NCBI RefSeq assembly: GCF_001070855.1
Contig: NZ_JVLH01000014.1
Coordinates: forward strand, 244,437-308,436
Direction: 5' to 3'
Origin: Trueperella pyogenes
GTDB taxonomy: Bacteria > Actinomycetota > Actinomycetes > Actinomycetales > Actinomycetaceae
DNA length: 64,000 nucleotides
Shown here: positions 1 to 8,972 of the stretch, piece by piece
How positions within the stretch are numbered: position 1 is the first letter of the stretch
How the letters are laid out: each line of letters begins with the position of its first letter
The notes under the pieces: generated by a model
What the model saw: only the letters and a program-made list of their open reading frames with translations
Told to the model about the DNA's origin: nothing
The model's database searches: none
Translations under genes and position numbers: made by a program

Positions 1-60
1 GGTCAGATCAACAAGAGCCTGCTGCAAAGCTGCTGCAACAACGGGGTGTGCTTGAGTCAT
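1..60 (-). CDS. N-terminus of a Dps-like (ferritin-like) protein, partial
   Basis: The reverse strand opens with an ATG at position 60, preceded by AGGAGAAC (a good ribosome binding site), and encodes 20 residues beginning MTQAHPVVAAALQQAL before leaving the window. The opening, with a short leader and then an LQ..LVDL helix, is like the first helix of actinobacterial Dps DNA-protection/iron-storage proteins, which continue into the ferroxidase motif outside this window. Only the N-terminus is visible, so the family call is an inference. Confidence 0.45.
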   Translation of the reverse strand, partial: MTQAHPVVAAALQQALVDLT

Positions 61-239
61 ATTGTTCTCCTAAAACCTATCTAAACGTGCGCCCCGTAAT
101 AGGACGCACCATTGCTATCACTTCTAACAACTCCATTTTTGGCGATCACATTCCCTTTTGCACCATAAGGTGAAATATCCGACAAGGGTTGTGACACGAC
201 GTTGATAAAGTGTTCAGAAGTACTGAAAAATCGTGGAAT

Positions 240-2240
240 TTACTTAAACAGTGTTCCCAAAATCGAACGTGTCAGCGAGCGTGCTGCAGTCGTTCCAACG
301 GACTTGACCGTCGACTCAATCACGCGCTGTGTAGCGCGTGCACGACGCTCCTCAGCCTTTTCGGCCTCGCGACGCTTACGCTCTTCGGCCTTCTCGACCT
401 CGCGCTGCAAGCGCTCAAGTTCCTTCTGGCGTGCTGCCTCTTCCTTCGCTGCCAGCTTCTCGGCTTCCTTCTGTGCCTTCGCTTCTTCAAGCTGGCGTTG
501 GGCCTCGGCGGCCCTTTCCTCTGCGGCCTTAGCGGCATCTGCAAGGCGGGCTTGCATCAATTCGAATGCTGATTCGTTATCGACCGCGTCACGGTAACGC
601 GACAGGAGCGGCGAGGAATTGATGATTGAAGAGACAACACCGGGATCAGCCGGGCCCATGACAGCGGCAGGTGCGTCCAGCATGGTCGGAGCAACTGGGG
701 TCGGGCGTCCCTTCTCATCCAGAACCGTCACGACAGCCTGACCGGTACCCAGCGAAGTCAACACCTCAGTCAGATCCAGGGGAGAAGTCGGGAAGGTCGA
801 AACTGCCTTCTTGAGGTTTGCTGCATCGTTTGGAGTATGCGCGCGCAGTGCGTGCTGAACGCGTGAACCAAGCTGAGCCAGAACCTCGTCGGGAACATCG
901 GTGGGGGACTGTGTAACAAAGACAATTCCCACGCCCTTGGAACGAATCAGACGCACTGTCTGCACGACTGCCTGGAGGAACTGCTTCGAGGCATCGGTGA
1001 AGAGCAGGTGAGCCTCGTCAAAGAAGAAGACCAACTTCGGCTTATCGGGGTTGCCCACTTCCGGCAAAGTTTCGAAGAGCTCAGCCAAGAGCCACATGAG
1101 GAATGTCGAGAACAAAGCGCCCTGGCTGCCCAAGTCGGGTAGTTCCAGCGACGAAATGACGCCACGACCGTCCATTGACACGCGCATAAGGTCAGCGATA
1201 TTGAAGGCCGGCTCACCGAAGAATACATCGCCGCCCGATGCCTCCAGAGCAGCAAGCTCGCGCAAGATGACTCCTGCGGTCGCTGGTGAAACACCGCCGA
1301 TTCCCTTGAGTTCTTCCTTGCCTTCATCATGGTTTGTCAGGTAGTCAATGACCGAGCGCAGGTCCTTGAGGTCAATCAGCGCGAGCTGCTGACCATCGGC
1401 CCAGTGGAAGATCAACTGAAGGGCTGAGGCCTGAGTGTCGTTCAAGCCCAGCACGCGCGAAAGCAGAAGAGGGCCAAATTCGGTGATGGTTGTGCGGATC
1501 GGCACGCCTTCGCCGCGGCCACCCAGAGTGAGCAGTTCCGTGGGGAATGCTTTGCCTTCCCAGTTCTGGCCAATGCTTGCGCAGCGTGCAAGGAGCTTTT
1601 CAGAAGAGGTACCCGCCTGAGCCAAGCCAGTGAGGTCACCCTTGATATCGGTGACAAAAACGGGGACTCCCGCTTCTGAGAGACGCTCGGCCATCAGCTG
1701 GAGGGTTCGCGTCTTACCGGTACCGGTTGCGCCGGCAACCAAGCAGTGACGGTTCATGAGCCCCAGCGGAATTCCGACAGGTGCACCGGGAACCGGAGTA
1801 TCGCCATCCAAGAAAGCACCCAGTCGCATTGAAGGCGAGGTAAAGGAGTAGCCCGCGCGGACCTGCTCCGCGTAGCCCTGCAGTTCGCCTTCGCTTGCCG
1901 AGGCCTGGGCCGGCTCGGCGGGAGCGGCTTGCGCAGGTGCAGCGGGGGCAGCCGGCGCACTTTCCGCAGGCTCCGGGGTTTGGGTGGGAGCGGCTCCGGA
2001 AGGAGCTGCCTGCTCAGCCAAAGCGGTATCGAGGGCTGCCTGCGCGGCCTCGGCCTTTTCGGTCGCTGCGTCGGCAGCGGCGGCCTGGGACGCGGCCTCG
2101 TTCTGGTCGCCCTGGCCACCTTGAGCGGCAAGAGCAGCATCGAGAGCAGCTTGTGCAGCCTGAGCCTTTGCGGCAGCTGCTTCGGCGGCTGCCTGCGCGG
2201 CCTCGGCCTTCAGGCGTGCAATTTCAGCGGAATCGGTCAT
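240..2240 (-). CDS. HerA-like / DUF853 helicase-type ATPase
   Basis: A 666-residue P-loop ATPase of the HerA/FtsK-like DUF853 (YjgR) family. The core carries a Walker A GATGTGKT at residues 170-177 and a Walker B KLVFFFDEAHLLF. The N-terminal 120 residues are Ala/Gln/Pro-rich low complexity. The last 90 residues are a charged Ala/Glu/Arg coiled coil, both typical actinobacterial decorations. An open frame runs 73 codons further upstream, but that stretch overlaps the neighbouring gene and looks out of frame. The start chosen is the ATG at 2240, preceded by GAGGA. The biological role of YjgR-type proteins is not settled; ATP-driven DNA or protein translocation is the usual guess. It is the last gene of a leftward three-gene run. 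Confidence 0.85.
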   Translation of the reverse strand: MTDSAEIARLKAEAAQAAAEAAAAKAQAAQAALDAALAAQGGQGDQNEAASQAAAADAATEKAEAAQAALDTALAEQAAPSGAAPTQTPEPAESAPAAPAAPAQAAPAEPAQASASEGELQGYAEQVRAGYSFTSPSMRLGAFLDGDTPVPGAPVGIPLGLMNRHCLVAGATGTGKTRTLQLMAERLSEAGVPVFVTDIKGDLTGLAQAGTSSEKLLARCASIGQNWEGKAFPTELLTLGGRGEGVPIRTTITEFGPLLLSRVLGLNDTQASALQLIFHWADGQQLALIDLKDLRSVIDYLTNHDEGKEELKGIGGVSPATAGVILRELAALEASGGDVFFGEPAFNIADLMRVSMDGRGVISSLELPDLGSQGALFSTFLMWLLAELFETLPEVGNPDKPKLVFFFDEAHLLFTDASKQFLQAVVQTVRLIRSKGVGIVFVTQSPTDVPDEVLAQLGSRVQHALRAHTPNDAANLKKAVSTFPTSPLDLTEVLTSLGTGQAVVTVLDEKGRPTPVAPTMLDAPAAVMGPADPGVVSSIINSSPLLSRYRDAVDNESAFELMQARLADAAKAAEERAAEAQRQLEEAKAQKEAEKLAAKEEAARQKELERLQREVEKAEERKRREAEKAEERRARATQRVIESTVKSVGTTAARSLTRSILGTLFK

Positions 2241-2275
2241 TGTGGGTCCTCGCAGTGTTGTGGTGGAAGTGGTCG

Positions 2276-2878
2276 TTAGGCATTCCAGTGCTGACGCAGC
2301 GCGTCGCACACGGCATTGTAGGTTGAGTGGTCTACGGTCGCTCCTTCGCGGCGAACATCGCCGGGGGCAACAATGAGTAGGCGGTCCAGGCGCACCTGAC
2401 TGGGGCGGCCCTGCGGATCCCATGCGCCGGTTCCGATCGGGAACCAGTAGCGCCCCCAATGTGCCTCTTGCTCGGCATCTTTGCGGTGGTCCTTGGACGT
2501 CAACTGGGCAACAACAAGCCCCTGCTGCACTCGCGAAAGCACGACAACGGGACGATCCTTGCCCTGGGTTGGGTCCTCTTCATAGGACACCCACGTCCAC
2601 ACGACCTCGCCGGGATCGGCATCCCCATCGGGATTTGGTTCGTATTGGAATGGAGGGAGTCCGTGTTCGCGAACGTCCCACACATTGTTTCCCTTCCCCG
2701 AGGCCTGGGCGGCGGAGGAAGAAGTACGTGCGGTGTGTGAACTGCGTGAAGAAGAGGAAGAACTGGAGGAGGAGCGTGACGAGGAACGTTTGCGTCCCTT
2801 CGAGGAACCCATTTCCTCTTTCATACTTTGGCCTGCGGCCTGGATAAAGATCGCGAGAAGTCGCTTAATGAAGTCCAC
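2276..2878 (-). CDS. PemK/MazF-family toxin-like protein with poly-Ser linker
   Basis: This 200-residue protein has a short N-terminal hydrophobic helix (residues about 4-15), a long Ser/Arg-rich spacer (about 25-60), and a C-terminal PemK/MazF-like beta-barrel. The barrel carries the typical signature GEVVWTWVSYEE...GKDRPVVVLSR, followed by LTSKDH and, near the end, a VRLDRLL strand. In MazF proteins this fold is an mRNA interferase. No antitoxin gene lies next to it, and many actinobacterial genomes carry such solitary membrane- or surface-linked PemK-like proteins of unknown role, so a housekeeping function is as likely as a toxin. It starts with GTG at 2878; no strong ribosome binding site is visible. 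It lies 35 bp upstream of the HerA-like gene and is probably co-transcribed. Confidence 0.72.
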   Translation of the reverse strand: MDFIKRLLAIFIQAAGQSMKEEMGSSKGRKRSSSRSSSSSSSSSRSSHTARTSSSAAQASGKGNNVWDVREHGLPPFQYEPNPDGDADPGEVVWTWVSYEEDPTQGKDRPVVVLSRVQQGLVVAQLTSKDHRKDAEQEAHWGRYWFPIGTGAWDPQGRPSQVRLDRLLIVAPGDVRREGATVDHSTYNAVCDALRQHWNA

Positions 2879-2931
2879 GTGGTCTCCAGGTTTGATGGAA
2901 CAATACCCTAAGTGTAAAGGGACGGAGGCGC

Positions 2932-4044
2932 TTATTCCGTGGCAAAAACGCGAGGTCGAACGCGTGCGGTTTCAAACCATGCGCATTGCCCGGGCGCAAG
3001 AGGGGTATCGCTGTTGAGCTGAGTGGGTAAAACCCCCGTCGAGACAAGCGGTCGGTGCTCTGAAGGCACAACGACAGTGGAGTCCGAGGCGTTGAAAACA
3101 ACCAAAACTTGAGCGCTCATATGGACCAGGCAATCAGGTCCAGCCCAAGAGAGGCCTCGTACATGAGCAAGGGATCCAGTTCCCATTCCGTGCTCAGCTC
3201 GGGTACGCAGCGCCTGCTGGATCAACAAGACAAAGGAATGAGAAATGGCGTCTCTTGGTGGCGAATCAAAGTAAATGGCTCCAGGAAGGGCGAGCGCAAA
3301 CAGAGTTCGCGCACGATGGAGCTCGCTATCCTCGTAAGGAAGTGCCGGCCATGCAGCCACGTGTCCCAAAGGATCACGGTTCATAAAAGTATTGGCGATG
3401 GCATCGCACAGCTGCGGGTTCTTCCACTCGATGTCGAGAAAAGTGTCATTGCGCAGGTGGTGGAACCAGGACTCTTGAAGAATTTCCTTCAGATCTGCAT
3501 CATCCATATGCGGCAGGCTGGAGGTGAGAATAGGCAGAGTATCAGTATTAGCAACCTCCGCCATCACCAGGCGAAGTAGATGCATGAACTCTTGGCGCTC
3601 AGATGAATTCGGTCCGTAGTGTGTGAACGGCAAAGTCCCAAGATCGATACCGTCGGCTTCTGCATCAACGCATGCCCGTACGCGGCCAAGCAGCGTTGTT
3701 ACCGTTTCATCGCTGGAATAAGGCCCGTTGAAATCGTGCGTATTCCATTCAGTAGAGGCGGGAAGATGGACGATGATCTTGACTCCGACCCTATGGAAAT
3801 GCCTGACAAGAGCAGCGAGTTCCGGATTGACGCCCCAGATCATTTGCGGAATCGGGGAAATGAGCAGAGCATCTACGCCTACTCGAGCGAACTGAATCGC
3901 TTCCTTGCTCAGCAGCTGAGCAAGCTCATGATCAACGCGCTGGGGGATACGGCAAATTGCAGGTGAATACCACCAAGGGTGTGTGCCTTTCCGGGCAGCA
4001 TGAACCAACGTCGTTACTACCTGGGTCCCCTTTGTTGCACTCAC
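2932..4044 (-). CDS. Divergent GH13 alpha-amylase-like protein
   Basis: This 370-residue protein keeps the outline of a glycoside hydrolase 13 barrel. WWYSPAICRIPQR near residue 24 matches the WW...YQIYPRSF opening strand. VDALLISPI follows, then VRHFHRVGVKIIVHLP at the place of the VxxAHxxGxxVxxDxVxNH region, and ADGIDLGTLPF where active enzymes have DGFRxD. The conserved NH and the nucleophile region are altered, and the usual C-terminal beta domain is short. I therefore infer a catalytically weakened or re-purposed member. It is the first gene of the leftward cluster and is transcribed away from dgt, with only 59 bp between them. The specific substrate cannot be told. Confidence 0.6.
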   Translation of the reverse strand: MSATKGTQVVTTLVHAARKGTHPWWYSPAICRIPQRVDHELAQLLSKEAIQFARVGVDALLISPIPQMIWGVNPELAALVRHFHRVGVKIIVHLPASTEWNTHDFNGPYSSDETVTTLLGRVRACVDAEADGIDLGTLPFTHYGPNSSERQEFMHLLRLVMAEVANTDTLPILTSSLPHMDDADLKEILQESWFHHLRNDTFLDIEWKNPQLCDAIANTFMNRDPLGHVAAWPALPYEDSELHRARTLFALALPGAIYFDSPPRDAISHSFVLLIQQALRTRAEHGMGTGSLAHVRGLSWAGPDCLVHMSAQVLVVFNASDSTVVVPSEHRPLVSTGVLPTQLNSDTPLAPGQCAWFETARVRPRVFATE

Positions 4045-4091
4045 AGCACTATTCTTGCAGTTTTAGGCATCGAAAGGGTAGTTGAAGCAGT

Positions 4092-4097
4092 TAGGCT
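4092..4097 (+). promoter_or_regulatory. -10 box for leaderless dgt
   Basis: TAGGCT ends 6 nt before the GTG start of dgt and no Shine-Dalgarno lies between them, so transcription should begin at or next to the start codon. The same geometry recurs at several other genes in this window. Confidence 0.5.
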
Positions 4098-4103
4098 TAT
4101 CAC

Positions 4104-5366
4104 GTGCACACTCAGTATCCGTATAGCTCCGCAGACCGTGACCGTTACGTTTCAGAGGCTCAAAAGTCCTCTGTTCGTACAGATTTTGAACGCGATCGAG
4201 CCAGAGTGCTGCATTCCTCAGCACTTCGCCGTTTGGGCGAAAAAACACAGGTGCTGGGGCCAACCTCGGACGATTTCGTGCGCACGCGCCTGACCCACTC
4301 CCTTGAAGTTGCACAGGTGGGACGCGAGCTGGGGAAGGAACTGGGGGCCAACCCCGATGTTGTTGATGCTGCATGTTTATCCCACGACCTCGGTCATCCG
4401 CCATTTGGACACAATGGCGAACGTGCACTCAATGAACTGGCGGCTGAAATCGGCGGCTTTGAAGGGAATGCGCAGACACTGCGAATCGTTGCACGCCTTG
4501 AACCAAAGGTCATCGCTGAGGAAGGCCCCGCAGGGCTGAATCTCACGCGCGCAACCCTTGATGCGATTTGCAAATACCCCTGGGCGAAGGGCGAAGGTCC
4601 GAACCGGGAAAAATCCCTGCGAAAGTATTCTGTCTATGACGATGATCGCCCAACTTTTGAATGGATGCGTGAAGGCGTAACTCCCGGTGCACGTTGCTTG
4701 GAAGCTCAAATCATGGATCTTTCCGATGACATCGCGTACTCGGTGCACGACGTTGAAGATGCGGTCGCAACCGGAAAGATGGATCTTGAGAACTTGCGCA
4801 GCGATGCGCACACCCAGGGTGTCATCGACTCGACCATGAAGTGGTACGGGACTTCGGTTTCTGAAGACGATCTGGTTCAGGCGTTTGAGCGCCTGGTGAG
4901 CATGCCCGAATGGCTCAGTACCTTCAGTGGCTCATATGCGGATTTGGCTGCCTTAAAGGACCTCACCAGCGAACTGATCGGCCGATTTTGTAACGCGACA
5001 GTCGCGGCCACCCGTGAAATTGCAGGAGACGAACCCCTGGGCCGCTATCGCGCGGAGCTCGTTGTTCCGGCGCAAACCCGGGCAGAAATTCAGGTTCTTA
5101 AGGGCATGGCTGTCCACTATGTCATGAGCCCGCGCGAAAGCGAACCTGTTTACTATCAGCAGCGCACGCTGCTCAATGACTTGGTTGATGCTCTTATCAA
5201 CGCAGGCCCCGAATATCTTGAACCTCCCTTTGCCGCTCAATGGCGCGCAACCACGGATGAGGGGAAGCGTTTGCGGGTCGTTATCGACCAAGTCGCCTCG
5301 TTGACAGATATTTCCGCCTCGCGCTGGCACGCGAAGCTGTGTGGGATGCTGTCCTCCCAGCTTTAA
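4104..5366 (+). CDS. dgt: Deoxyguanosinetriphosphate triphosphohydrolase-like HD protein
   Basis: A 420-residue dNTP triphosphohydrolase of the Dgt/SAMHD1 HD superfamily, which hydrolyses dNTPs to nucleoside and tripolyphosphate. Metal-binding residues are visible as H65 in the RTRLTHSLEVAQ helix and the HD pair at 94-95 inside SHDLGHPPFGHNGE. The N-terminal RDRARVLHSSALRRLGEKTQV is also diagnostic. The start is GTG, apparently on a leaderless transcript. Just downstream lies dnaG, a very common actinobacterial neighbourhood that links nucleotide pool control with replication. Confidence 0.93.
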   Translation: MHTQYPYSSADRDRYVSEAQKSSVRTDFERDRARVLHSSALRRLGEKTQVLGPTSDDFVRTRLTHSLEVAQVGRELGKELGANPDVVDAACLSHDLGHPPFGHNGERALNELAAEIGGFEGNAQTLRIVARLEPKVIAEEGPAGLNLTRATLDAICKYPWAKGEGPNREKSLRKYSVYDDDRPTFEWMREGVTPGARCLEAQIMDLSDDIAYSVHDVEDAVATGKMDLENLRSDAHTQGVIDSTMKWYGTSVSEDDLVQAFERLVSMPEWLSTFSGSYADLAALKDLTSELIGRFCNATVAATREIAGDEPLGRYRAELVVPAQTRAEIQVLKGMAVHYVMSPRESEPVYYQQRTLLNDLVDALINAGPEYLEPPFAAQWRATTDEGKRLRVVIDQVASLTDISASRWHAKLCGMLSSQL

Positions 5367-5418
5367 TCAGAGGAACAGTACCGATACACATGCCCCTGCT
5401 AAGGAAGTGTCCACTCGC

Positions 5419-5424
5419 TAAACT
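5419..5424 (+). promoter_or_regulatory. -10 box for leaderless dnaG
   Basis: TAAACT sits 6 nt upstream of the ATG of dnaG and no ribosome binding site is present. This is the arrangement expected for leaderless initiation. Confidence 0.5.
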
Positions 5425-5430
5425 GAACTC

Positions 5431-7392
5431 ATGGCCGGCCTGATCCTCAAAGAAGACATCGCCGCCGTACGTGATGCCTCGCGCATTGAAGAAATCGTCG
5501 GCGAGCGCGTCGCACTGCGCCCTGCGGGTGTTGATTCTTTGAAGGGATTGTGCCCATTTCATGATGAACGCACGCCCTCGTTCCACGTTCGTCCCTCCCA
5601 AGGGTTTTGGCACTGTTTTGGCTGTGGAGAAGGCGGGGACGTCATCAGCTTTGTTCAGAAAGTTGATTCTCTTTCCTTTACCGAGGCCGTGGAAGCCTTG
5701 GCCCTCAAAGCTGGGATTACTTTGCGTTACGAGGCCGCGGGAAGTGGGACTCTTCGCCGCGAGGAGCCGGGGCGGCGCCAGCGCCTTCTTGATGCGCACC
5801 GCGTGGCTGAGGAGTTTTATCAGGCACAGCTCACTTCCCCCGAAGCGCATCTTGGGCGTCAATTTTTAGGACGTAGGGGCTTTGATGAAGCGATGTGCCG
5901 TCACTTCGGAATTGGCTACTCTCCGGCCTCGTGGGATGCGCTGACGCGTCACCTTCGTTCGAAGGGATTCACCGATCAAGAGATTGAAACTGCCGGCCTG
6001 GCGACTCGGGGTAACCGCGGACTTTATGACCGGTTCCGTGGAAGGCTGATGTGGCCAATCCGCGATATTACGGGCGCGACTGTTGGTTTTGGTGCCCGGC
6101 GTTTGAACGATGAGGACAAGGAATCCCCGAAGTACCTCAACACCCCTGAAACGCCGATTTATCACAAGTCCCAAGTCCTGTACGGTTTGGATCTTGCGAA
6201 GAAAGAAATCACTCAGGGACGCAGGGTTGTCATTGTTGAGGGCTACACCGATGTCATGGCTGCCCATGCTGCGGGAGTTGGGTGTGCGGTTGCAACCTGT
6301 GGCACCGCTTTTGGGGAAGAACACGTCAAGATTGTTCGCCGACTGCTGGGAGATACCGCCGATAGTGCGGCGGGAGTCGTTTTAAGTAATGGGAAGACCC
6401 ATGGCGGTGAAGTGATCTTCACCTTCGATGGTGATGCGGCTGGTCAAAAAGCTGCGCTTCGTGCTTTTGATATGGATCAAAACTTTGCGGCGCAGACCTT
6501 TGTTGCCGTCGAGCCCCATGGTATGGACCCCTGCGAATTGCGGATGGCTCAAGGCGAGCGTGCGGTTATGGAGCTGGTGAACTCTCGGACCCCGCTTTTC
6601 GAGTTCGTCATTCGCTCCGTCCTGCGCCAATTGGACCTTAGGACTGCAGAGGGGCGCGTTAAAGCCCTTCGTGCCGCGGCTCCCGTGGTTGCCCGCATTC
6701 GTGACCGCGCTCTTCAACGTGAATACACCAGGTCGCTTGCCGGGTGGATTGGCATGGATATCACCGAGGTCGCACGCGCCGTGCGCTCCTCTGGGAACTC
6801 GCGCCCGGCCTCGAACGGGCGCGGGGGAGCGACTCCCGAGGCCTCGGCCCCTATGCCCGCTAGGCGCGGTCCGGAAGACCCCGTGTCAAAGATCGAACGC
6901 CAGGCCTTGGAAGCGCTGGTTCAATACCCCATGTACGTGGTGGGTTCGGGATTTGAAGAACTTGGAGGGGAGGCATTCTCGGTGCCTTCCTACCGCGCAG
7001 TTCACGACGCGATTCGAGCCGCAGGTGGGCTTGATTCCTTCGTCAAACTTCTTCGTCAGGCCGAAGAACATTTCGGTAAAGGGGAGAAAGCCACGCAAGC
7101 CGCGACTCGTGCCTTCGTTGATGACGTGCGCGAGCTGATGATTCCCGAAGTTGCAGCGGTTTTGATGGAACTTGCGGTTGCCCCGCTACCGCAAGATCGC
7201 GAAGATCAACTTCGCGCATACTGTCGTGGAGCGATGGGGGCAATGGTGCGTTTGGACGTGACGCGCAGGCTGGCCGATGCGAATGCGAACCTTCAGCGTT
7301 TGAGTGAAGATGACCCGCAGTACACTCAAGCATTCCGAGAGCTGATGCGTCTGGAAGAAGTGCGTCGCCGCTTTACCGAACGCGCACAATAG
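5431..7392 (+). CDS. dnaG: DNA primase
   Basis: A 653-residue primase that makes RNA primers for replication. The CHC2 zinc-binding domain has C41, H44, C62 and C65 (CPFH...CFGC), followed by the RNA polymerase domain. In the TOPRIM core, VIVEGYTDVMAAH supplies the catalytic Glu and FTFDGDAAG the DxD-like acidic motif. Between these lies a short extra loop (ADSAAGVVLSNGKTHGGE), seen in actinobacterial primases. The C-terminal third is the DnaB-interacting helical region, after a Pro/Ala-rich linker near residue 460. Length is normal for the phylum. It follows dgt by 64 bp but has its own promoter. Confidence 0.96.
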   Translation: MAGLILKEDIAAVRDASRIEEIVGERVALRPAGVDSLKGLCPFHDERTPSFHVRPSQGFWHCFGCGEGGDVISFVQKVDSLSFTEAVEALALKAGITLRYEAAGSGTLRREEPGRRQRLLDAHRVAEEFYQAQLTSPEAHLGRQFLGRRGFDEAMCRHFGIGYSPASWDALTRHLRSKGFTDQEIETAGLATRGNRGLYDRFRGRLMWPIRDITGATVGFGARRLNDEDKESPKYLNTPETPIYHKSQVLYGLDLAKKEITQGRRVVIVEGYTDVMAAHAAGVGCAVATCGTAFGEEHVKIVRRLLGDTADSAAGVVLSNGKTHGGEVIFTFDGDAAGQKAALRAFDMDQNFAAQTFVAVEPHGMDPCELRMAQGERAVMELVNSRTPLFEFVIRSVLRQLDLRTAEGRVKALRAAAPVVARIRDRALQREYTRSLAGWIGMDITEVARAVRSSGNSRPASNGRGGATPEASAPMPARRGPEDPVSKIERQALEALVQYPMYVVGSGFEELGGEAFSVPSYRAVHDAIRAAGGLDSFVKLLRQAEEHFGKGEKATQAATRAFVDDVRELMIPEVAAVLMELAVAPLPQDREDQLRAYCRGAMGAMVRLDVTRRLADANANLQRLSEDDPQYTQAFRELMRLEEVRRRFTERAQ

Positions 7393-7406
7393 TCCTGCGG
7401 CAGGTA

Positions 7407-7901
7407 CTACTCCAGTCCAACGCTTTCTCGCAGTTGGCGTTCAAATGTTTGAGCCACTGCGATTCCTTCATCATCCAGTGGGCCGTTGGCCGAAAGGACG
7501 GAAAACAACTCACCGTCTTCGCGTCTGCGAATCTGGCCGGTGATCACCGTTCCGGAAGGAGCCGTGACATTTCGGACAACGACCTGGGTGCGGTTCACCT
7601 TCTCGGAGAGGTCTTCCATAAAAGGACGCATTGATGAGTCACTGGATTTCAGAGTCAAAGGAGCGCGGGAAGGATCAACCCAGGTCACGCGAAGTTCCTG
7701 CTTTTCGCCGTTCCATCGCGCGTTTTGGATTTCGTACCACATTCCCGAATCAACAACGTGATCCTCTTCGATCAGGATCAAAGCAAAACGCCCCGAAACC
7801 AGAATCCGCGAATCGGAAAGCTCAATATGAGGCGAATTGACGTCCCCTGTGGGAACAATGTCTTGCCAGGCCGGTTTTGTATTTTCAGTTTCCGTGCTCA
7901 T
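7407..7901 (-). CDS. Hypothetical protein, 164 residues
   Basis: I do not recognise a named family. The protein is soluble, with no signal peptide or membrane segment, and is predicted mostly beta: SRILVSGRFALILIEEDHVVDSG is followed by alternating strands, and an acidic C-terminal helix closes it. The pattern is compatible with a small PH-like barrel, but this is only an impression. The start at 7901 is chosen because its ATG overlaps the stop of the upstream lipoprotein gene as ATGA, giving translational coupling. An in-frame start 16 codons upstream lies inside that gene. It probably works with the lipoprotein. It converges with dnaG, leaving 14 bp between the stops. Confidence 0.7.
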   Translation of the reverse strand: MSTETENTKPAWQDIVPTGDVNSPHIELSDSRILVSGRFALILIEEDHVVDSGMWYEIQNARWNGEKQELRVTWVDPSRAPLTLKSSDSSMRPFMEDLSEKVNRTQVVVRNVTAPSGTVITGQIRRREDGELFSVLSANGPLDDEGIAVAQTFERQLRESVGLE

Positions 7902-8902
7902 TGCAGTGTCACCACCGCTGGAATCGAGATACCGGGAGCATGCGTCCACAGGCGAACATCATCCAGTGCGGCGCGAGCACCGAAAAGTCGTACATCTTGG
8001 GAATCTGAAGCGAAGAGATTCATATCCGCACGCATCGATGCTTGAGCAAGAGAAGAAGGGGAGTGATCAGGCATCGAACAACGCAGCTGGCGTGTGTCTT
8101 TGCTCCCGCGTTCCAAAGAGCGTGAGGCCCGATCAAGAAGTGCGTTTTCAATGGTTTCTGCAGATGCGAAGTCCTCGCTTGTTGCCGCAGACTTCGGCAG
8201 TGTCTGAGCGATGCAATCCCAATTGGCCGTTGTCTGAGCGGCCTGTTCTGAGTTCGCAAAAGCAGAAGTCGTTTGTGAAGGCTGGGGGAGGGCTAAATCT
8301 GAAGAGGAGCCGGTACGAACAATCCAAGAAGGTGTCTTTCCGCTCTGGCCAATCAGTCGCTGTGCAAGCGCATCAACATCATGCTCGCCCTCATCCACGT
8401 CAAGCGCGTAGGCATTCGCCAATTGCACTGCCGAGGCGTAGCGCCCCAGTGCGACTGCGCTGAGTTGGCGTGCTTCTTCACTCGAGGTGATGGTCGGGTT
8501 TGCCGCGGTCTGAAGATCTCGACGAGCTGAGATCACCAGCCACGAGACGAAATCCTTCACCGTGTAGGGAGCTTCTGCAATCGTGTCGGGCTGGGGGAGT
8601 GAAGCGGCATCCTCGCGGCCTTTCCAGGGCTCCCATACTCCTCCGAGGAATTCCAAGCGTTCCCGGGAACTCGTTGCTACGGCCTCGAGAGCGGAAGAAC
8701 ACGAGGCGCACTGGGTGGCAAGGGAAGCAAGGGAATGTGCGCGTTCGGCGGCCGCGGCCTCGGTGCGCGCAGAGGTATCACGAGAGAGCGCGAAACCGGT
8801 CAAAGCGGGCAGGCTGCTGGTGGATTCCACGTGGATTCCACACGCTCCAAGAGAAAGAGCGCAGGCAGCAACGAACGCAGTGAAGAGTTTCGGGTGTTTC
8901 AC
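7898..8902 (-). CDS. Putative lipoprotein, possibly ferritin-like (DUF4439-like)
   Basis: This 334-residue protein begins with a lipoprotein signal peptide: KHPK, a hydrophobic core FTAFVAACALSL, and the lipobox LGAC with the lipidated Cys at about residue 21. The remainder is strongly helical and Ala/Ser-rich, with a C-terminal bundle. One stretch reads RRDLQTAANPTITSSEEARQ, followed by a region rich in Glu/Asp. The helical bundle and the actinobacterial context suggest a DUF4439-type ferritin-like lipoprotein, but the metal ligands are not clear to me. It is translated from a GTG start and coupled to the downstream gene. The start faces the rimP promoter. Confidence 0.65.
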   Translation of the reverse strand: MKHPKLFTAFVAACALSLGACGIHVESTSSLPALTGFALSRDTSARTEAAAAERAHSLASLATQCASCSSALEAVATSSRERLEFLGGVWEPWKGREDAASLPQPDTIAEAPYTVKDFVSWLVISARRDLQTAANPTITSSEEARQLSAVALGRYASAVQLANAYALDVDEGEHDVDALAQRLIGQSGKTPSWIVRTGSSSDLALPQPSQTTSAFANSEQAAQTTANWDCIAQTLPKSAATSEDFASAETIENALLDRASRSLERGSKDTRQLRCSMPDHSPSSLAQASMRADMNLFASDSQDVRLFGARAALDDVRLWTHAPGISIPAVVTLQ

Positions 8903-8942
8903 AACAACATCATCCCATGGTCAAAAGACGAGTACGATTGCC

Positions 8943-8948
8943 TAGAAT
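8943..8948 (+). promoter_or_regulatory. -10 box of the rimP-nusA-infB operon
   Basis: TAGAAT lies 24 nt before the GTG at 8973. This leaves room for a short leader carrying the ribosome binding site AAGGAG at 8962-8967, and it argues against the earlier in-frame GTG at 8952, which would sit only 3 nt after the box. Confidence 0.45.
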
Positions 8949-8972
8949 ACCGTGTCGCGTGAAGGAGTGAAG

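Noticed and set aside
213..227. TTCAG-N5-CTGAA dyad downstream of the HerA-like gene
   Set aside because: The stem is only 5 bp and not followed by a T tract in the right direction; too weak to call a terminator.
2700..2800. Possible microsatellite in the poly-Ser part of the PemK-like gene
   Set aside because: The Ser codons vary and the reading frame is kept; it looks like an ordinary low-complexity linker, not a phase-variable simple repeat.
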